A DNA stretch of 8,885 nt from Vulcanimicrobiota bacterium (GTDB lineage Bacteria; Vulcanimicrobiota; Vulcanimicrobiia; Vulcanimicrobiales; Vulcanimicrobiaceae). The stretch is from NCBI GenBank assembly GCA_030038335.1, contig JASHPC010000028.1, positions 1 to 8,885 on the forward strand, in the 5' to 3' direction. Position numbers and translations under genes: made by a program. Shown one piece after another: positions 1 through 6,655 of the stretch. The notes below the pieces were generated by a model. The model was not told the origin of the DNA. It searched no databases and saw nothing but the letters and a program-made list of their open reading frames with translations. Each line of letters begins with the position of its first letter. The first letter of the stretch is position 1.

Positions 1-153
1 GGCAACATCATCGTCCGCCAGCGCGGCACGAAGTTTCATCCGGGTGAGAACGTCGGAATGGGCAAGGACCACACGCTTTTCGCGCTGCGCGAGGGCCACG
101 TCGAGTTCACGACTCGGCGCAATCGCAAGCACGTCAACGTCCGCGCCGCGTAA
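1..153 (+). CDS. rpmA: 50S ribosomal protein L27, C-terminal part (5' end outside window)
   Basis: The reading frame is open from base 1 and ends at TAA 151-153, giving the last 50 residues of a protein whose family is about 85-90 residues long. The visible part contains the L27 hallmark: a GNIIVRQRGTKFHPGENVGMG stretch followed by KDHTLFAL. A basic tail, RRNRKHVNV, closes it. L27 sits at the peptidyl-transferase centre of the large ribosomal subunit. The N-terminal part, including the functionally important glycine-rich tail, lies upstream of the window. rplU (L21) would be expected next to it, and the obg gene starts 23 bases downstream, which is the usual rpmA-obg pairing. The identification is nearly certain; only the truncation limits it. 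Confidence 0.96.
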   Translation, partial: GNIIVRQRGTKFHPGENVGMGKDHTLFALREGHVEFTTRRNRKHVNVRAA

Positions 154-160
154 TCCCTTG

Positions 161-175
161 GCGGCGTAAGGCCGC
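161..175 (+). promoter_or_regulatory. Small hairpin carrying the obg ribosome binding site in its loop
   Basis: GCGGC at 161-165 and GCCGC at 171-175 are perfect inverted repeats around a 5-base loop, GTAAG. The only Shine-Dalgarno-like string before obg, TAAGG (167-171), spans the loop and the first base of the 3' arm, and the ATG begins two bases after the stem. The stem is short but all G/C, so it could modestly limit ribosome access. The pairing is seen in the sequence. A regulatory role is inference, since short GC inverted repeats are common by chance at this base composition. Confidence 0.3.
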
Positions 176-176
176 G

Positions 177-1439
177 ATGCAGTTCATCGACGAAGCGACG
201 ATCGGCGTTGCTGCGGGGAACGGCGGCGACGGAATCGTCGCTTGGCGTCGCGAGAAATACGTCCCTAAAGGAGGGCCGGCGGGTGGCGACGGCGGCCATG
301 GCGGCAACGTCTATTTACGCGCGACACCCGACATCTCCACGCTCGTCGAGTTCCGCTATCGCCGGAGCTTCGACGCGCCCTCCGGCAAGAACGGAGGATC
401 GTCGAACAAGTCCGGCCGTAGCGGAGAAGATCTCGAGATTTTCGTGCCTCTCGGCACGCTCGTCTACCGGATGACGGAAGGCAAGCCCGAAGCGCTCGTC
501 GCCGATCTGGCGGTCGAGGGCGATCGCGTTCTCGTCGCCCGCGGCGGACGCGGCGGCTTGGGAAACCAGCACTTTGCGACGAGCATCCGCCAAGCGCCGC
601 GATTTGCTGAGAAGGGTGAGCCCGGAGAGCGCTGCACCGTTCGGCTCGAGCTGAAGCTTCTTGCCGACTGCGGAATCGTCGGCGTTCCGAACGCAGGCAA
701 GTCGACGCTGCTCTCCGTGGTCTCTGCGGCACGCCCGAAGATTGCAGACTATCCCTTCACGACGATCGAACCACAACTCGGTGTCGTACGTGTCTCCGAG
801 GAAGACTCGTTCGTTATCGTCGACGTTCCCGGACTCATCGAAGGAGCGCACGAAGGCGCCGGCTTGGGCGATCGCTTCCTCCGACACGTCGAACGCACGC
901 GCGTTCTCCTCCACCTCCTGGACGGTGCGAAGCCACTCGACGAGATGCTCGCCGATAAGGCAACGATCGAACACGAATTGAGCGCGTGGAACGAGATGCT
1001 GCTCGAAAAGCCTGTGCTCCTCTGCGTTTCCAAGCTCGACCTGCCGGACGCGCGCGAACGGCTCTGGGAGTTGCGCGAACGTTTTCCACACGTTCACGGC
1101 ATTAGCGCGGTGACGAACGAAGGCGTCACCGATCTCGTCTATGCGATCGCTCGCGCCATCGCGCAAGCGCCGGTGCCGCCGGCCGCGCAACCGGTAGCGC
1201 GCATCGACCTCGTTCCCCAGGACGGCTTTACCGTCGAACGCGAACCGCACGGCGCCTTCGTCGTCCGCGGCGAGCGCGTCGAGCGGCTTGCAGCGATGAC
1301 GAACTTCGACTCTGACGAAGGACTCGCGCGTTTCGAGAGAGTGCTCGAGCATATCGGCGTCGAGCGCCGGCTGCGCGAGATGGGCGCTGCCGAAGGGGAC
1401 ACCGTCCGCATCGGCGCGTATGAGTTTACGTACTCGTGA
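177..1439 (+). CDS. obg: Obg/CgtA family GTPase
   Basis: This 420-residue protein has the full Obg layout. The glycine-rich Obg fold covers about residues 1-158. A Ras-like G domain follows with G1 GVPNAGKST (169-177), switch-I threonines in DYPFTT (191-196), G3 DVPG (216-219), G4 SKLD (285-288) and G5 ISA (309-311). The C-terminal OCT domain (about 350-420) begins GFTVERE and ends IGAYEFTY. Obg GTPases bind the 50S subunit and act late in its assembly, and are linked to ppGpp signalling. The G4 box has Ser in place of the usual Asn of NKxD, a tolerated but less common variant. The ATG at 177 gives the conserved MQFIDEATI N-terminus and has a weak TAAGG upstream. The TGA stop overlaps the GTG of nadD (GTGA), suggesting translational coupling. 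Confidence 0.97.
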   Translation: MQFIDEATIGVAAGNGGDGIVAWRREKYVPKGGPAGGDGGHGGNVYLRATPDISTLVEFRYRRSFDAPSGKNGGSSNKSGRSGEDLEIFVPLGTLVYRMTEGKPEALVADLAVEGDRVLVARGGRGGLGNQHFATSIRQAPRFAEKGEPGERCTVRLELKLLADCGIVGVPNAGKSTLLSVVSAARPKIADYPFTTIEPQLGVVRVSEEDSFVIVDVPGLIEGAHEGAGLGDRFLRHVERTRVLLHLLDGAKPLDEMLADKATIEHELSAWNEMLLEKPVLLCVSKLDLPDARERLWELRERFPHVHGISAVTNEGVTDLVYAIARAIAQAPVPPAAQPVARIDLVPQDGFTVEREPHGAFVVRGERVERLAAMTNFDSDEGLARFERVLEHIGVERRLREMGAAEGDTVRIGAYEFTYS

Positions 1440-2053
1440 GGATCGGCATCTTCGGCGGGACGTTCGATCCCGTTCACAACGCGCATCTCTTCATTGCGGA
1501 GTCCGCGCGCATCATCGAAGGCCTCGAACGCGTGCTCTTCGTGCCAACGAGCGGCCATCACTATCGCACGCCTCCCCTTGCGTCCGTCGAAGAGCGCTGC
1601 ACGATGGTGCGAGCCGCGATTGCATCGAATCCGCGCTTCTCCTTTGACGACACGGACGTGCGCGCCGACGCAAGCGGATATACGGCGGACCTGCTCCCGA
1701 AGCTTCACGCGCGCTATCCCAGTCACGACTTCACGTTCATCATCGGCGCCGACTCGCTCGTGAACTCGCAGTGGATTCGCTTCGACGAAGTGCTGGAGTC
1801 CCTCGAGCATTTCGCGATCGCTCCACGCGAAGGCGTCAAACCAGAAGCGGTGCAGCGCGCGATCGCTGCGATTCCTTCGCATCTGCGCGGTCGAGTGCGC
1901 ACGCTGAACATCCCCGAGCTTCCAGAGTCCGGAACGTTGTTGCGATCGCTGCTCGTACAGCAGCGCAGCATTCGATATCTCGTGCCGGATGCGGTATGGG
2001 CGTACATCGAAACGCGCGCCCTCTACGGGTATGCGGCGGCGCAGATCGTTTAG
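1436..2053 (+). CDS. nadD: Nicotinate-mononucleotide adenylyltransferase
   Basis: NadD transfers AMP from ATP to nicotinate mononucleotide, forming deamido-NAD in NAD synthesis. The 205-residue product is a typical length. The N-terminal nucleotidyltransferase motif is GGTFDPVHNAH (residues 7-17), with both histidines of the HxxH signature. FVPT, then RTPPLASVEERCTMV, YTADLL and FIIGADSLVNSQW follow in family order. The end reads SIRYLVPDAVWAYI, as in NadD. The second phosphate-binding motif, normally close to ISSTxIR, reads ESGTLLR (164-170), so a conserved serine is replaced by glycine while threonine and arginine remain. The GTG start at 1436 overlaps the obg stop by 4 bases and has no clear Shine-Dalgarno, which fits coupled translation. 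The rsfS gene that often follows nadD is absent. Confidence 0.93.
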   Translation: MRIGIFGGTFDPVHNAHLFIAESARIIEGLERVLFVPTSGHHYRTPPLASVEERCTMVRAAIASNPRFSFDDTDVRADASGYTADLLPKLHARYPSHDFTFIIGADSLVNSQWIRFDEVLESLEHFAIAPREGVKPEAVQRAIAAIPSHLRGRVRTLNIPELPESGTLLRSLLVQQRSIRYLVPDAVWAYIETRALYGYAAAQIV

Positions 2054-2441
2054 CGCCGTCGCGCTGGTCGCGCTCTGTCTCTCAGCCTGCGTTCCGGGAC
2101 CGAACGACGCGGCGTTCTGCCACGCGCGCGCCAGTGGCGCAAGCGGCACCGAAGTAATCGTCGATGGAAGCGTGACGAAACTTTTGGGAACGGCAGCCGG
2201 CCGCAGCGGCGAGCACGAAGGATTCTTCATGCGCATCGGGAGCACATGCAGCGCCGTCGTTCGCGTGGAGACCAACGTCGACTTTACCGGACCCGTGCCA
2301 CTGCGCGTCGGCGAGCGCGTCGAGGTGAAGGGCGAATACGATGCCGATCCCTCAGGTGACGTCATCCATTTCACGCATCGCGAGCTCCGCGGCCACCACC
2401 CCGGTGGTTACGTGAAAGTCGGCGATACTTATTACTGGTAA
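2031..2441 (+). CDS. DUF3465-like lipoprotein of unknown function
   Basis: The product has 136 residues if it starts at ATG 2031. It begins with four arginines, a hydrophobic stretch (about 7-16) and the lipobox LSAC (17-20), so Cys20 would be lipidated after type II signal peptide cleavage. The mature part resembles DUF3465 as I recall that family: EHEGFFMRI (61-69), PLRVGERVEVKGEY (90-103), IHFTH (112-116), RGHH (120-123) and a GGYVKVGDTYYW end. The GERVEVKGEY segment suggests a small OB-like beta barrel, which is inference. Cys30 and Cys73 could form a disulfide. An in-frame ATG at 1989 would bury the signal peptide behind a basic extension, so 2031 is preferred. The gene overlaps nadD by 23 bases in another frame. 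The molecular function is unknown; the family match is from memory and not searched. Confidence 0.75.
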   Translation: MRRRRSFSAVALVALCLSACVPGPNDAAFCHARASGASGTEVIVDGSVTKLLGTAAGRSGEHEGFFMRIGSTCSAVVRVETNVDFTGPVPLRVGERVEVKGEYDADPSGDVIHFTHRELRGHHPGGYVKVGDTYYW

Positions 2442-2448
2442 GAAGACT

Positions 2449-3033
2449 CTGCGATCGATCGTCTTAGCGAGCGTCTCGCCGCGCCGCGCCGAGTTGCTCG
2501 CGAGCCTGGGCGTCGTCACCGAGGTCGTTCCCAGCGGCTACGCCGAGCACGATGATCCGAGCCTCGCTCCCGCGGCGCTGGCGCAGCGGCACGCTCGTGC
2601 AAAGCTCGACGCCGTTCGAGAGCGATTCCCAAATCGCGCCGTCGTGGCGGCGGACACCGTCGTCGACGTCGATGGCGTGGCGTTCGGCAAGCCGCGAGAT
2701 GAAGCCGAAGCGCGACGGATGCTCAGCATCCTGTCGGGCAGGGCTCACCTCGTGCACACGGCGTACGCCGCCGCACTGCCCGGCATCGAGCGTCCTTTGG
2801 ACCGGCTCTCGACGACGATGGTCACGTTTCACGCCCTCGAGCAAGACGAAATCGATGCCTACGTCGCAAGCGGCGAGCCGATGGACAAGGCCGGCGCGTA
2901 CGGGATCCAAGGACGCGCCGCTGCGCTCGTAGCCTCTATCGACGGCGATTACTTCACGGTCGTTGGATTCCCGATCGGACTCTTCGTGCGCGACCTCGCG
3001 CGCTCGGGATTTGCGCTGCCGGACCCGAAGTAA
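2449..3033 (+). CDS. maf: Maf-family nucleoside triphosphate pyrophosphatase, non-standard start
   Basis: Maf proteins hydrolyse non-canonical or selected nucleoside triphosphates (dTTP/UTP or 7-methyl-GTP, by subfamily) to monophosphate and pyrophosphate. Counting from CTG 2449, the 194-residue product shows the N-terminal loop LASVSPRR (6-13), AADTVV with the catalytic-type Asp69, GKPRD (80-84), DKAGAYGIQG (146-155) and GDYFTVVGFP (166-175). The essential SxSPRR loop lies upstream of the first TTG (2494), so starting there would remove it. Between the in-frame TGA (2413-2415) and 2494 there is no ATG, GTG or TTG. CTG 2449 is the best candidate, giving MRSIVLAS, with an SD-like AAGAAG three bases before it; ATT 2431 or ATA 2425 are alternatives. 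Substrate subfamily cannot be decided by eye. It follows the lipoprotein gene by 7 bases. Confidence 0.9.
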   Translation: MRSIVLASVSPRRAELLASLGVVTEVVPSGYAEHDDPSLAPAALAQRHARAKLDAVRERFPNRAVVAADTVVDVDGVAFGKPRDEAEARRMLSILSGRAHLVHTAYAAALPGIERPLDRLSTTMVTFHALEQDEIDAYVASGEPMDKAGAYGIQGRAAALVASIDGDYFTVVGFPIGLFVRDLARSGFALPDPK

Positions 3034-3060
3034 CAACCGCGAATCGCCCGAGTTACTGCT

Positions 3061-3861
3061 GTGTATCAAGACGAACGAAAGCTCTTCACGCTCATTGGCA
3101 TCATTATCGCCGCCGCCGCGATCTTGCTCGTTCAAATCGCGGCTGCTCGTAACGGCAAGACGGGACCGATCATCTGGGCCGGCTCTGCCGTCACGGCCTT
3201 CGTCGAAGAGCTACCCGCGATCGTTACGGGAAGCATCCGGAATGCGGCAACGACTGTTACGTCACTGCCGCAGTTGCACGCGCAGAATGCGGAGCTCGTT
3301 CTTCAAAACGAGCGGCTGAAGTCCGAGAACGACCGCCTGCGGGAACGCCTCGCGCAGTCTGGTGCGGTCGCTGCGCTCGCGGCTTCCGGCGTCGCGGACG
3401 GCGACGGCGTCGAAGCGCGCGTCATCGGCTATCCTCCCGAGAACGAGACGCGAACGATCACGATCGATCGTGGCTCGCGCGCCGGCGTCAAGCAAGACGA
3501 AGGCGTGGTCGCCGCGGACGGCGTCGTCGGGCGTATCGCGCAGGTCGGCCCGTTTTCGAGCACGGTGCTGCTTCTCACCGATTACACGAGCCAAATTCCC
3601 GCCGTCGTCCGCAGAGGGCGCTGGTGGGGAATCGCACAAGGCAATCTCACGAGCGTTCGGCTTCAGTACGTTGCGCAAGACGCACCGTTGAGGGTTGGCG
3701 ACGTCGTCGTTACCGGCAACGGCCGTTCGTTTGGCTCCGGAATTCCGATCGGCACCGTCGTCGAAGTGGACCGGAACGACGCGGCGCTCTATCAGTCCGC
3801 AGTTCTTCGCCCGGCCGTCCAACTCGGTACTCTCGATCGCGTTGTCGTTCTCACGAAGTAG
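3061..3861 (+). CDS. mreC: Rod shape-determining protein MreC
   Basis: MreC is a bitopic membrane scaffold that links MreB filaments, MreD and the PBP2-RodA synthase during lateral wall growth. The 266-residue product has a short cytoplasmic N-terminus, one membrane segment (about 9-28) and a periplasmic coiled coil (about 70-99, QLHAQNAELVLQNERLKSEN). The two beta domains follow, with family signatures RVIGYPP (120-126), DRGSRAGVKQDEGVV (136-150), GVVGRI (154-159) and GDVVVTGNGRSFGSGIPIGTV (213-233). The GTG start at 3061 puts the membrane segment at the usual place, but only a weak ribosome site is visible in the 27-base gap after maf. No mreB lies upstream, so the cytoskeletal partner must be encoded elsewhere. 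The identification is firm. Confidence 0.95.
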   Translation: MYQDERKLFTLIGIIIAAAAILLVQIAAARNGKTGPIIWAGSAVTAFVEELPAIVTGSIRNAATTVTSLPQLHAQNAELVLQNERLKSENDRLRERLAQSGAVAALAASGVADGDGVEARVIGYPPENETRTITIDRGSRAGVKQDEGVVAADGVVGRIAQVGPFSSTVLLLTDYTSQIPAVVRRGRWWGIAQGNLTSVRLQYVAQDAPLRVGDVVVTGNGRSFGSGIPIGTVVEVDRNDAALYQSAVLRPAVQLGTLDRVVVLTK

Positions 3862-4378
3862 CGCGCCGGCGCCACGCGCGCGCGCGTCGTCGCGCGCCGC
3901 TGTCGCATATCTTCTCGTCGCCCTCGTCGCGCAAGGTACGATCCTTCACTACGCGATCGTTCGCGGCGTCGAGCCAAGCGTCGTTCTCGTCGCCGTCGTA
4001 TGGTATGCGATCCGCGCCGACGTCGGGCGTGCATTTGTCTACGGCCTTATCGCCGGCGTCGGCGAGGATTTGCTGGCATTCGACGCCGGAGGAGCCTGGA
4101 CGTTCGCAACGATCGCCGCGGCTCTCTTTGCGTCGCTTCCGCGACGCCGGTTCTTCGAGGATTCCGTTCCGTTCTTTATGATCGTTACCGCTCTCGCGAC
4201 GCTACTTCGTCAGCTCGTCTTCTGGACGATAAAGAAGATCGAAGGCTATCCGGCTGGACTCGGAACGCTCCACTTTCACCAGGCGCTCGAGCAGGCGGCT
4301 CTCAACGCAGTGCTGGCGGCGATCGTCACGTTCGTCGCCCGGTGGCTCGCGCTACGGCCGAAGCGCGTGCGCCGATGA
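3842..4378 (+). CDS. mreD: Rod shape-determining membrane protein MreD
   Basis: MreD is the polytopic membrane member of the elongasome. From TTG 3842 the product has 178 residues, close to the family's usual 160-175. A basic, Ala/Pro/Arg-rich leader (1-19) precedes about five or six hydrophobic segments, near 21-40, 44-57, 63-80, 87-99, 108-130 and 150-171. The GLIAGVGEDLL segment (68-78) followed by glycine-rich AFDAGGAW matches the most conserved MreD loop. The only in-frame ATG upstream (3695) would add a long stretch overlapping mreC whose composition looks like an out-of-frame shadow, so TTG 3842 is preferred, giving a 20-base overlap with mreC. The stop TGA overlaps the mrdA ATG (ATGA). 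The assignment rests on hydropathy, motif and position; the exact start is uncertain. Confidence 0.87.
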   Translation: MSFSRSSAPAPRARASSRAAVAYLLVALVAQGTILHYAIVRGVEPSVVLVAVVWYAIRADVGRAFVYGLIAGVGEDLLAFDAGGAWTFATIAAALFASLPRRRFFEDSVPFFMIVTALATLLRQLVFWTIKKIEGYPAGLGTLHFHQALEQAALNAVLAAIVTFVARWLALRPKRVRR

Positions 4379-6234
4379 AACCTATACGCACCGCTCATAG
4401 AGTTGTCTCGTTCGAACGTCCGCCGCTGCGCGTCATCGTCTTCGCGCTTCTCATGTTCGCTACGCTGTGCGCGCTCGTCGCGCGACTCGTGCAAGTGCAG
4501 ATCGTCGAGGGAGAGCAGTATCGCACGGCGGCGCTCGAAAATCAGATTAGGCTCATCCGCGTCGCTGCGCCGCGCGGGCTCATCTATAGCCGCGGCGGTG
4601 TCGTCATCGCTCGAAGTCGTCCCTCGTTTGTCGTGGGACTCATTCCGTCGGAAGTCACGAACTTAAAGCGCGAGATGCGACTGCTCGCGCAGACGATAGG
4701 AAAGCCCGAATCGGCGCTCCTACGTCGTCTGTATCACCATCACGGCATCGACTACACGTCGTTCTCACAGATCGACGCGAACGAGCCGTACGGACCGATC
4801 GTTCTCGCAGTGGACTTGCCGGTGCCCGTTGTCGCGCGCCTCTCGGAAGTCCTCACGGACCTTCCCGGCGTCGACCTCGAGGTGCAGCCCCTTCGCGACT
4901 ATCCGTACGGCGACGACGCGTCGCACGTGCTCGGATACGTCGGCGAGATCAGCGCGTCGGAATACGCACGCTTGCGCGAGTACGGCTACTCACCGAACGA
5001 CGTCATCGGAAAGGACGGATTGGAAGCGCAGTACGATGCGTATCTGCGAGGGCAACCCGGCGGGCAGCGCATCGAGGTGGATGCGGCGGGGCAGGTCGTG
5101 CGCGGCGCCGAGTTTCCACAGAAACCCGCCGTTCCGGGTGACGCGCTCGTCACGTCTCTTGACTGGCGCTTACAGACGATCGTCGAGAAAGCGCTTCGCG
5201 ACGGCTTGCGCGCGTGGGGACGCGGGCGACCGCTCTCGGGCGCTGCCGTTGCCGAAGACCCGTACACCGGAGAGATCCTCGCGCTCGCGAGCGTTCCGAA
5301 CTTCAATCCGAATGACTTCGCTTCCGATAAATCCTCGCGCGTCGAAGCCTATCTCACGTCGTCGATGGAGCCGCTCTTCGACCGCGCGATCGATGCAGCG
5401 ACGCCGACGGGCTCGACGTTCAAGATGGTGACGGGCTCCGCAGCCCTCACCGAGCGCGTCATCGGCGTGAATCAAGTCGTGTATGATAGCGGCGCGTGGG
5501 ATTGCGGCGGTTACGTCGCGCGCGACATCGTCGCGGGCGGCCTCGGCGACACGACGTTCGTTCCGGCTCTCGCGGCATCGAGTGACGGTTACTTCTATCG
5601 ACTCTCGTGGTACCTCGGCAACGCGCGACTGCGAAAGTGGGCGCTGCTCTTCGGACTCAACCACGTTACCGGTATCGATCTGCCGGGCGAAGGCAGCGGA
5701 AACTGGCCGACAAATGCATGGATGGAACGCAACTACGGCGTCCCGCTCGAGCCGAGCGACGTCTGCAGCCTCGGCATCGGTCAAGGCGCCATGCAAGCGA
5801 CGCCGTTGCAGATGACGAACGTCGCGTCCGCGGTGATCAACGGAGGAACGCTCTACCGTCCGCATATCGTGACGGAGATTCGCGCTCCCGATGGTTCGGT
5901 CGTCGCGCGCATTCCCGACAGAGTCATTCGTCGCGTCCCCGCTTCGCCGCAAGCGCTCGCCGCAGTACGCGAGGGCATGGCCCGCGTGACGTCGGCGGGC
6001 GGCACCGCATACGGCCTCGCGATCGTCGGCCTCCCGTACTCCGGAAAAACCGGAACCGTCGAGACCGCGGGTGGAAACGGTCCCAATACGACGTGGTTCA
6101 TCTGCTGGGCACCAACCGATCATCCAAAGTTCGCGCTTGCGGTCTACGTCGACCGAAGTGGGGGGTACGGCGCCACCGTCGCCGCGCCGATCGCGCGCGA
6201 GATCTTGGTGAACTACTTCCGAAGGAAACCGTAA
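4375..6234 (+). CDS. mrdA: Penicillin-binding protein 2 (elongasome transpeptidase)
   Basis: PBP2 cross-links new peptidoglycan in the lateral wall with RodA and MreC/MreD. The 619-residue length matches class B PBP2 (E. coli about 630). A cytoplasmic leader with several basic residues and one membrane anchor (about 19-38) precede the pedestal domain, which opens with RGLIYSRGG (67-75) in place of the usual RGxIxDRxG, so the common Asp is missing. GYVGEIS and IGKDGLEAQYD follow in the usual order. The transpeptidase domain has the catalytic tetrad STFK (Ser347, Lys350), SSD (402-404, the SxD form typical of PBP2) and KTG (558-560). The ATG at 4375 overlaps the mreD stop by 4 bases, so translation is probably coupled. 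rodA, the usual partner gene, is not downstream; instead a convergent gene begins 8 bases after the TAA. Confidence 0.95.
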   Translation: MKPIRTAHRVVSFERPPLRVIVFALLMFATLCALVARLVQVQIVEGEQYRTAALENQIRLIRVAAPRGLIYSRGGVVIARSRPSFVVGLIPSEVTNLKREMRLLAQTIGKPESALLRRLYHHHGIDYTSFSQIDANEPYGPIVLAVDLPVPVVARLSEVLTDLPGVDLEVQPLRDYPYGDDASHVLGYVGEISASEYARLREYGYSPNDVIGKDGLEAQYDAYLRGQPGGQRIEVDAAGQVVRGAEFPQKPAVPGDALVTSLDWRLQTIVEKALRDGLRAWGRGRPLSGAAVAEDPYTGEILALASVPNFNPNDFASDKSSRVEAYLTSSMEPLFDRAIDAATPTGSTFKMVTGSAALTERVIGVNQVVYDSGAWDCGGYVARDIVAGGLGDTTFVPALAASSDGYFYRLSWYLGNARLRKWALLFGLNHVTGIDLPGEGSGNWPTNAWMERNYGVPLEPSDVCSLGIGQGAMQATPLQMTNVASAVINGGTLYRPHIVTEIRAPDGSVVARIPDRVIRRVPASPQALAAVREGMARVTSAGGTAYGLAIVGLPYSGKTGTVETAGGNGPNTTWFICWAPTDHPKFALAVYVDRSGGYGATVAAPIAREILVNYFRRKP

Positions 6235-6242
6235 GCGGAGCC

Positions 6243-6644
6243 TTAGAGCGACGTAACCAAGAGCGAGACGGCCGCCGCGATGCGCCCGGCGCGAGAACCC
6301 GCTTCGCCAGAGAGCACCTGCTGAGCGATCTGCGCTCTTCCCGACGTTGCGAGTGCGTGCGCCGCGGCAAGCGCCACGGTCTCACTCGCATCGCGCAGCG
6401 CAAACTCTAGGAGCCGGGCCGCCGTCTCGTCGCGATCGCTCGCAATCGAGAATATCATGTCGCAGCGCGCGGATTCCGAGAGCGCTGAGAAGGCGTGCTC
6501 CGACTCCGCGCTCCACCCGGTCGTCGCATGCAAAGGCGAGAGCGGAGGCAAATCCGGCGGCAGCGCAGTCTGAGTGCGCGGCGCGACGAGCGCGTATGCG
6601 ACGAGCGCAGCACCGAGAGCGAAGAGCAGGACGAAAGCGACGAT
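6243..6644 (-). CDS. Small membrane-anchored protein with a HEAT-like helical hairpin, unknown function
   Basis: I do not recognise this protein. Read from ATC 6644 it has 133 residues: a hydrophobic segment (about 1-21, VAFVLLFALGAALVAYALV), a Pro/Thr-rich linker (22-42) and an alanine-rich helical region (about 45-132) with one clear HEAT-like hairpin, ARLLEFALRDASETVALAAAHALATSG in outline (76-102). No ATG, GTG or TTG occurs in frame between the upstream stop (6747-6749) and TTG 6551, which would cut off the membrane segment. A Shine-Dalgarno-like AAGAAGG lies just after the previous gene's stop and is 3 bases from ACG 6647 and 6 from ATC 6644. TTA 6659 would give a natural MRRSTIVAF-like start but is not a known start codon. 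The gene follows the repeat protein with almost no gap, suggesting one transcript. Confidence 0.55.
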   Translation of the reverse strand: MVAFVLLFALGAALVAYALVAPRTQTALPPDLPPLSPLHATTGWSAESEHAFSALSESARCDMIFSIASDRDETAARLLEFALRDASETVALAAAHALATSGRAQIAQQVLSGEAGSRAGRIAAAVSLLVTSL

Positions 6645-6655
6645 CGTGGACCTTC

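Noticed and set aside
315..1352. 345-residue open frame antisense to obg
   Set aside because: It is Arg/Ala/Asp-rich with no domain and lies wholly opposite a certain gene. Long antisense frames are expected with this strong G/C third-position bias.
1139..2374. 411-residue open frame antisense to obg, nadD and the lipoprotein gene
   Set aside because: It crosses three plus-strand genes, has low-complexity Arg/Ser/Thr composition and no motif.
3459..3472. 14-base palindrome CACGATCGATCGTG as an operator
   Set aside because: It lies in the middle of mreC, encoding the conserved TIDRGS region. Coding constraint explains it.
3695..3841. ATG 3695 as the mreD start
   Set aside because: The added 49 residues lie inside mreC in another frame, look like shadow sequence and make MreD longer than the family.
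3868..3898. GC-rich inverted repeat and the ACGCGCGCGCGCGT tract (3874-3887) after the mreC stop, as terminator or Z-DNA element
   Set aside because: No T-run follows, it encodes the Ala/Arg-rich MreD leader, and alternating CG is expected at this composition.
5170..6123. 317-residue open frame antisense to mrdA
   Set aside because: It mirrors the transpeptidase domain and has no recognisable features.
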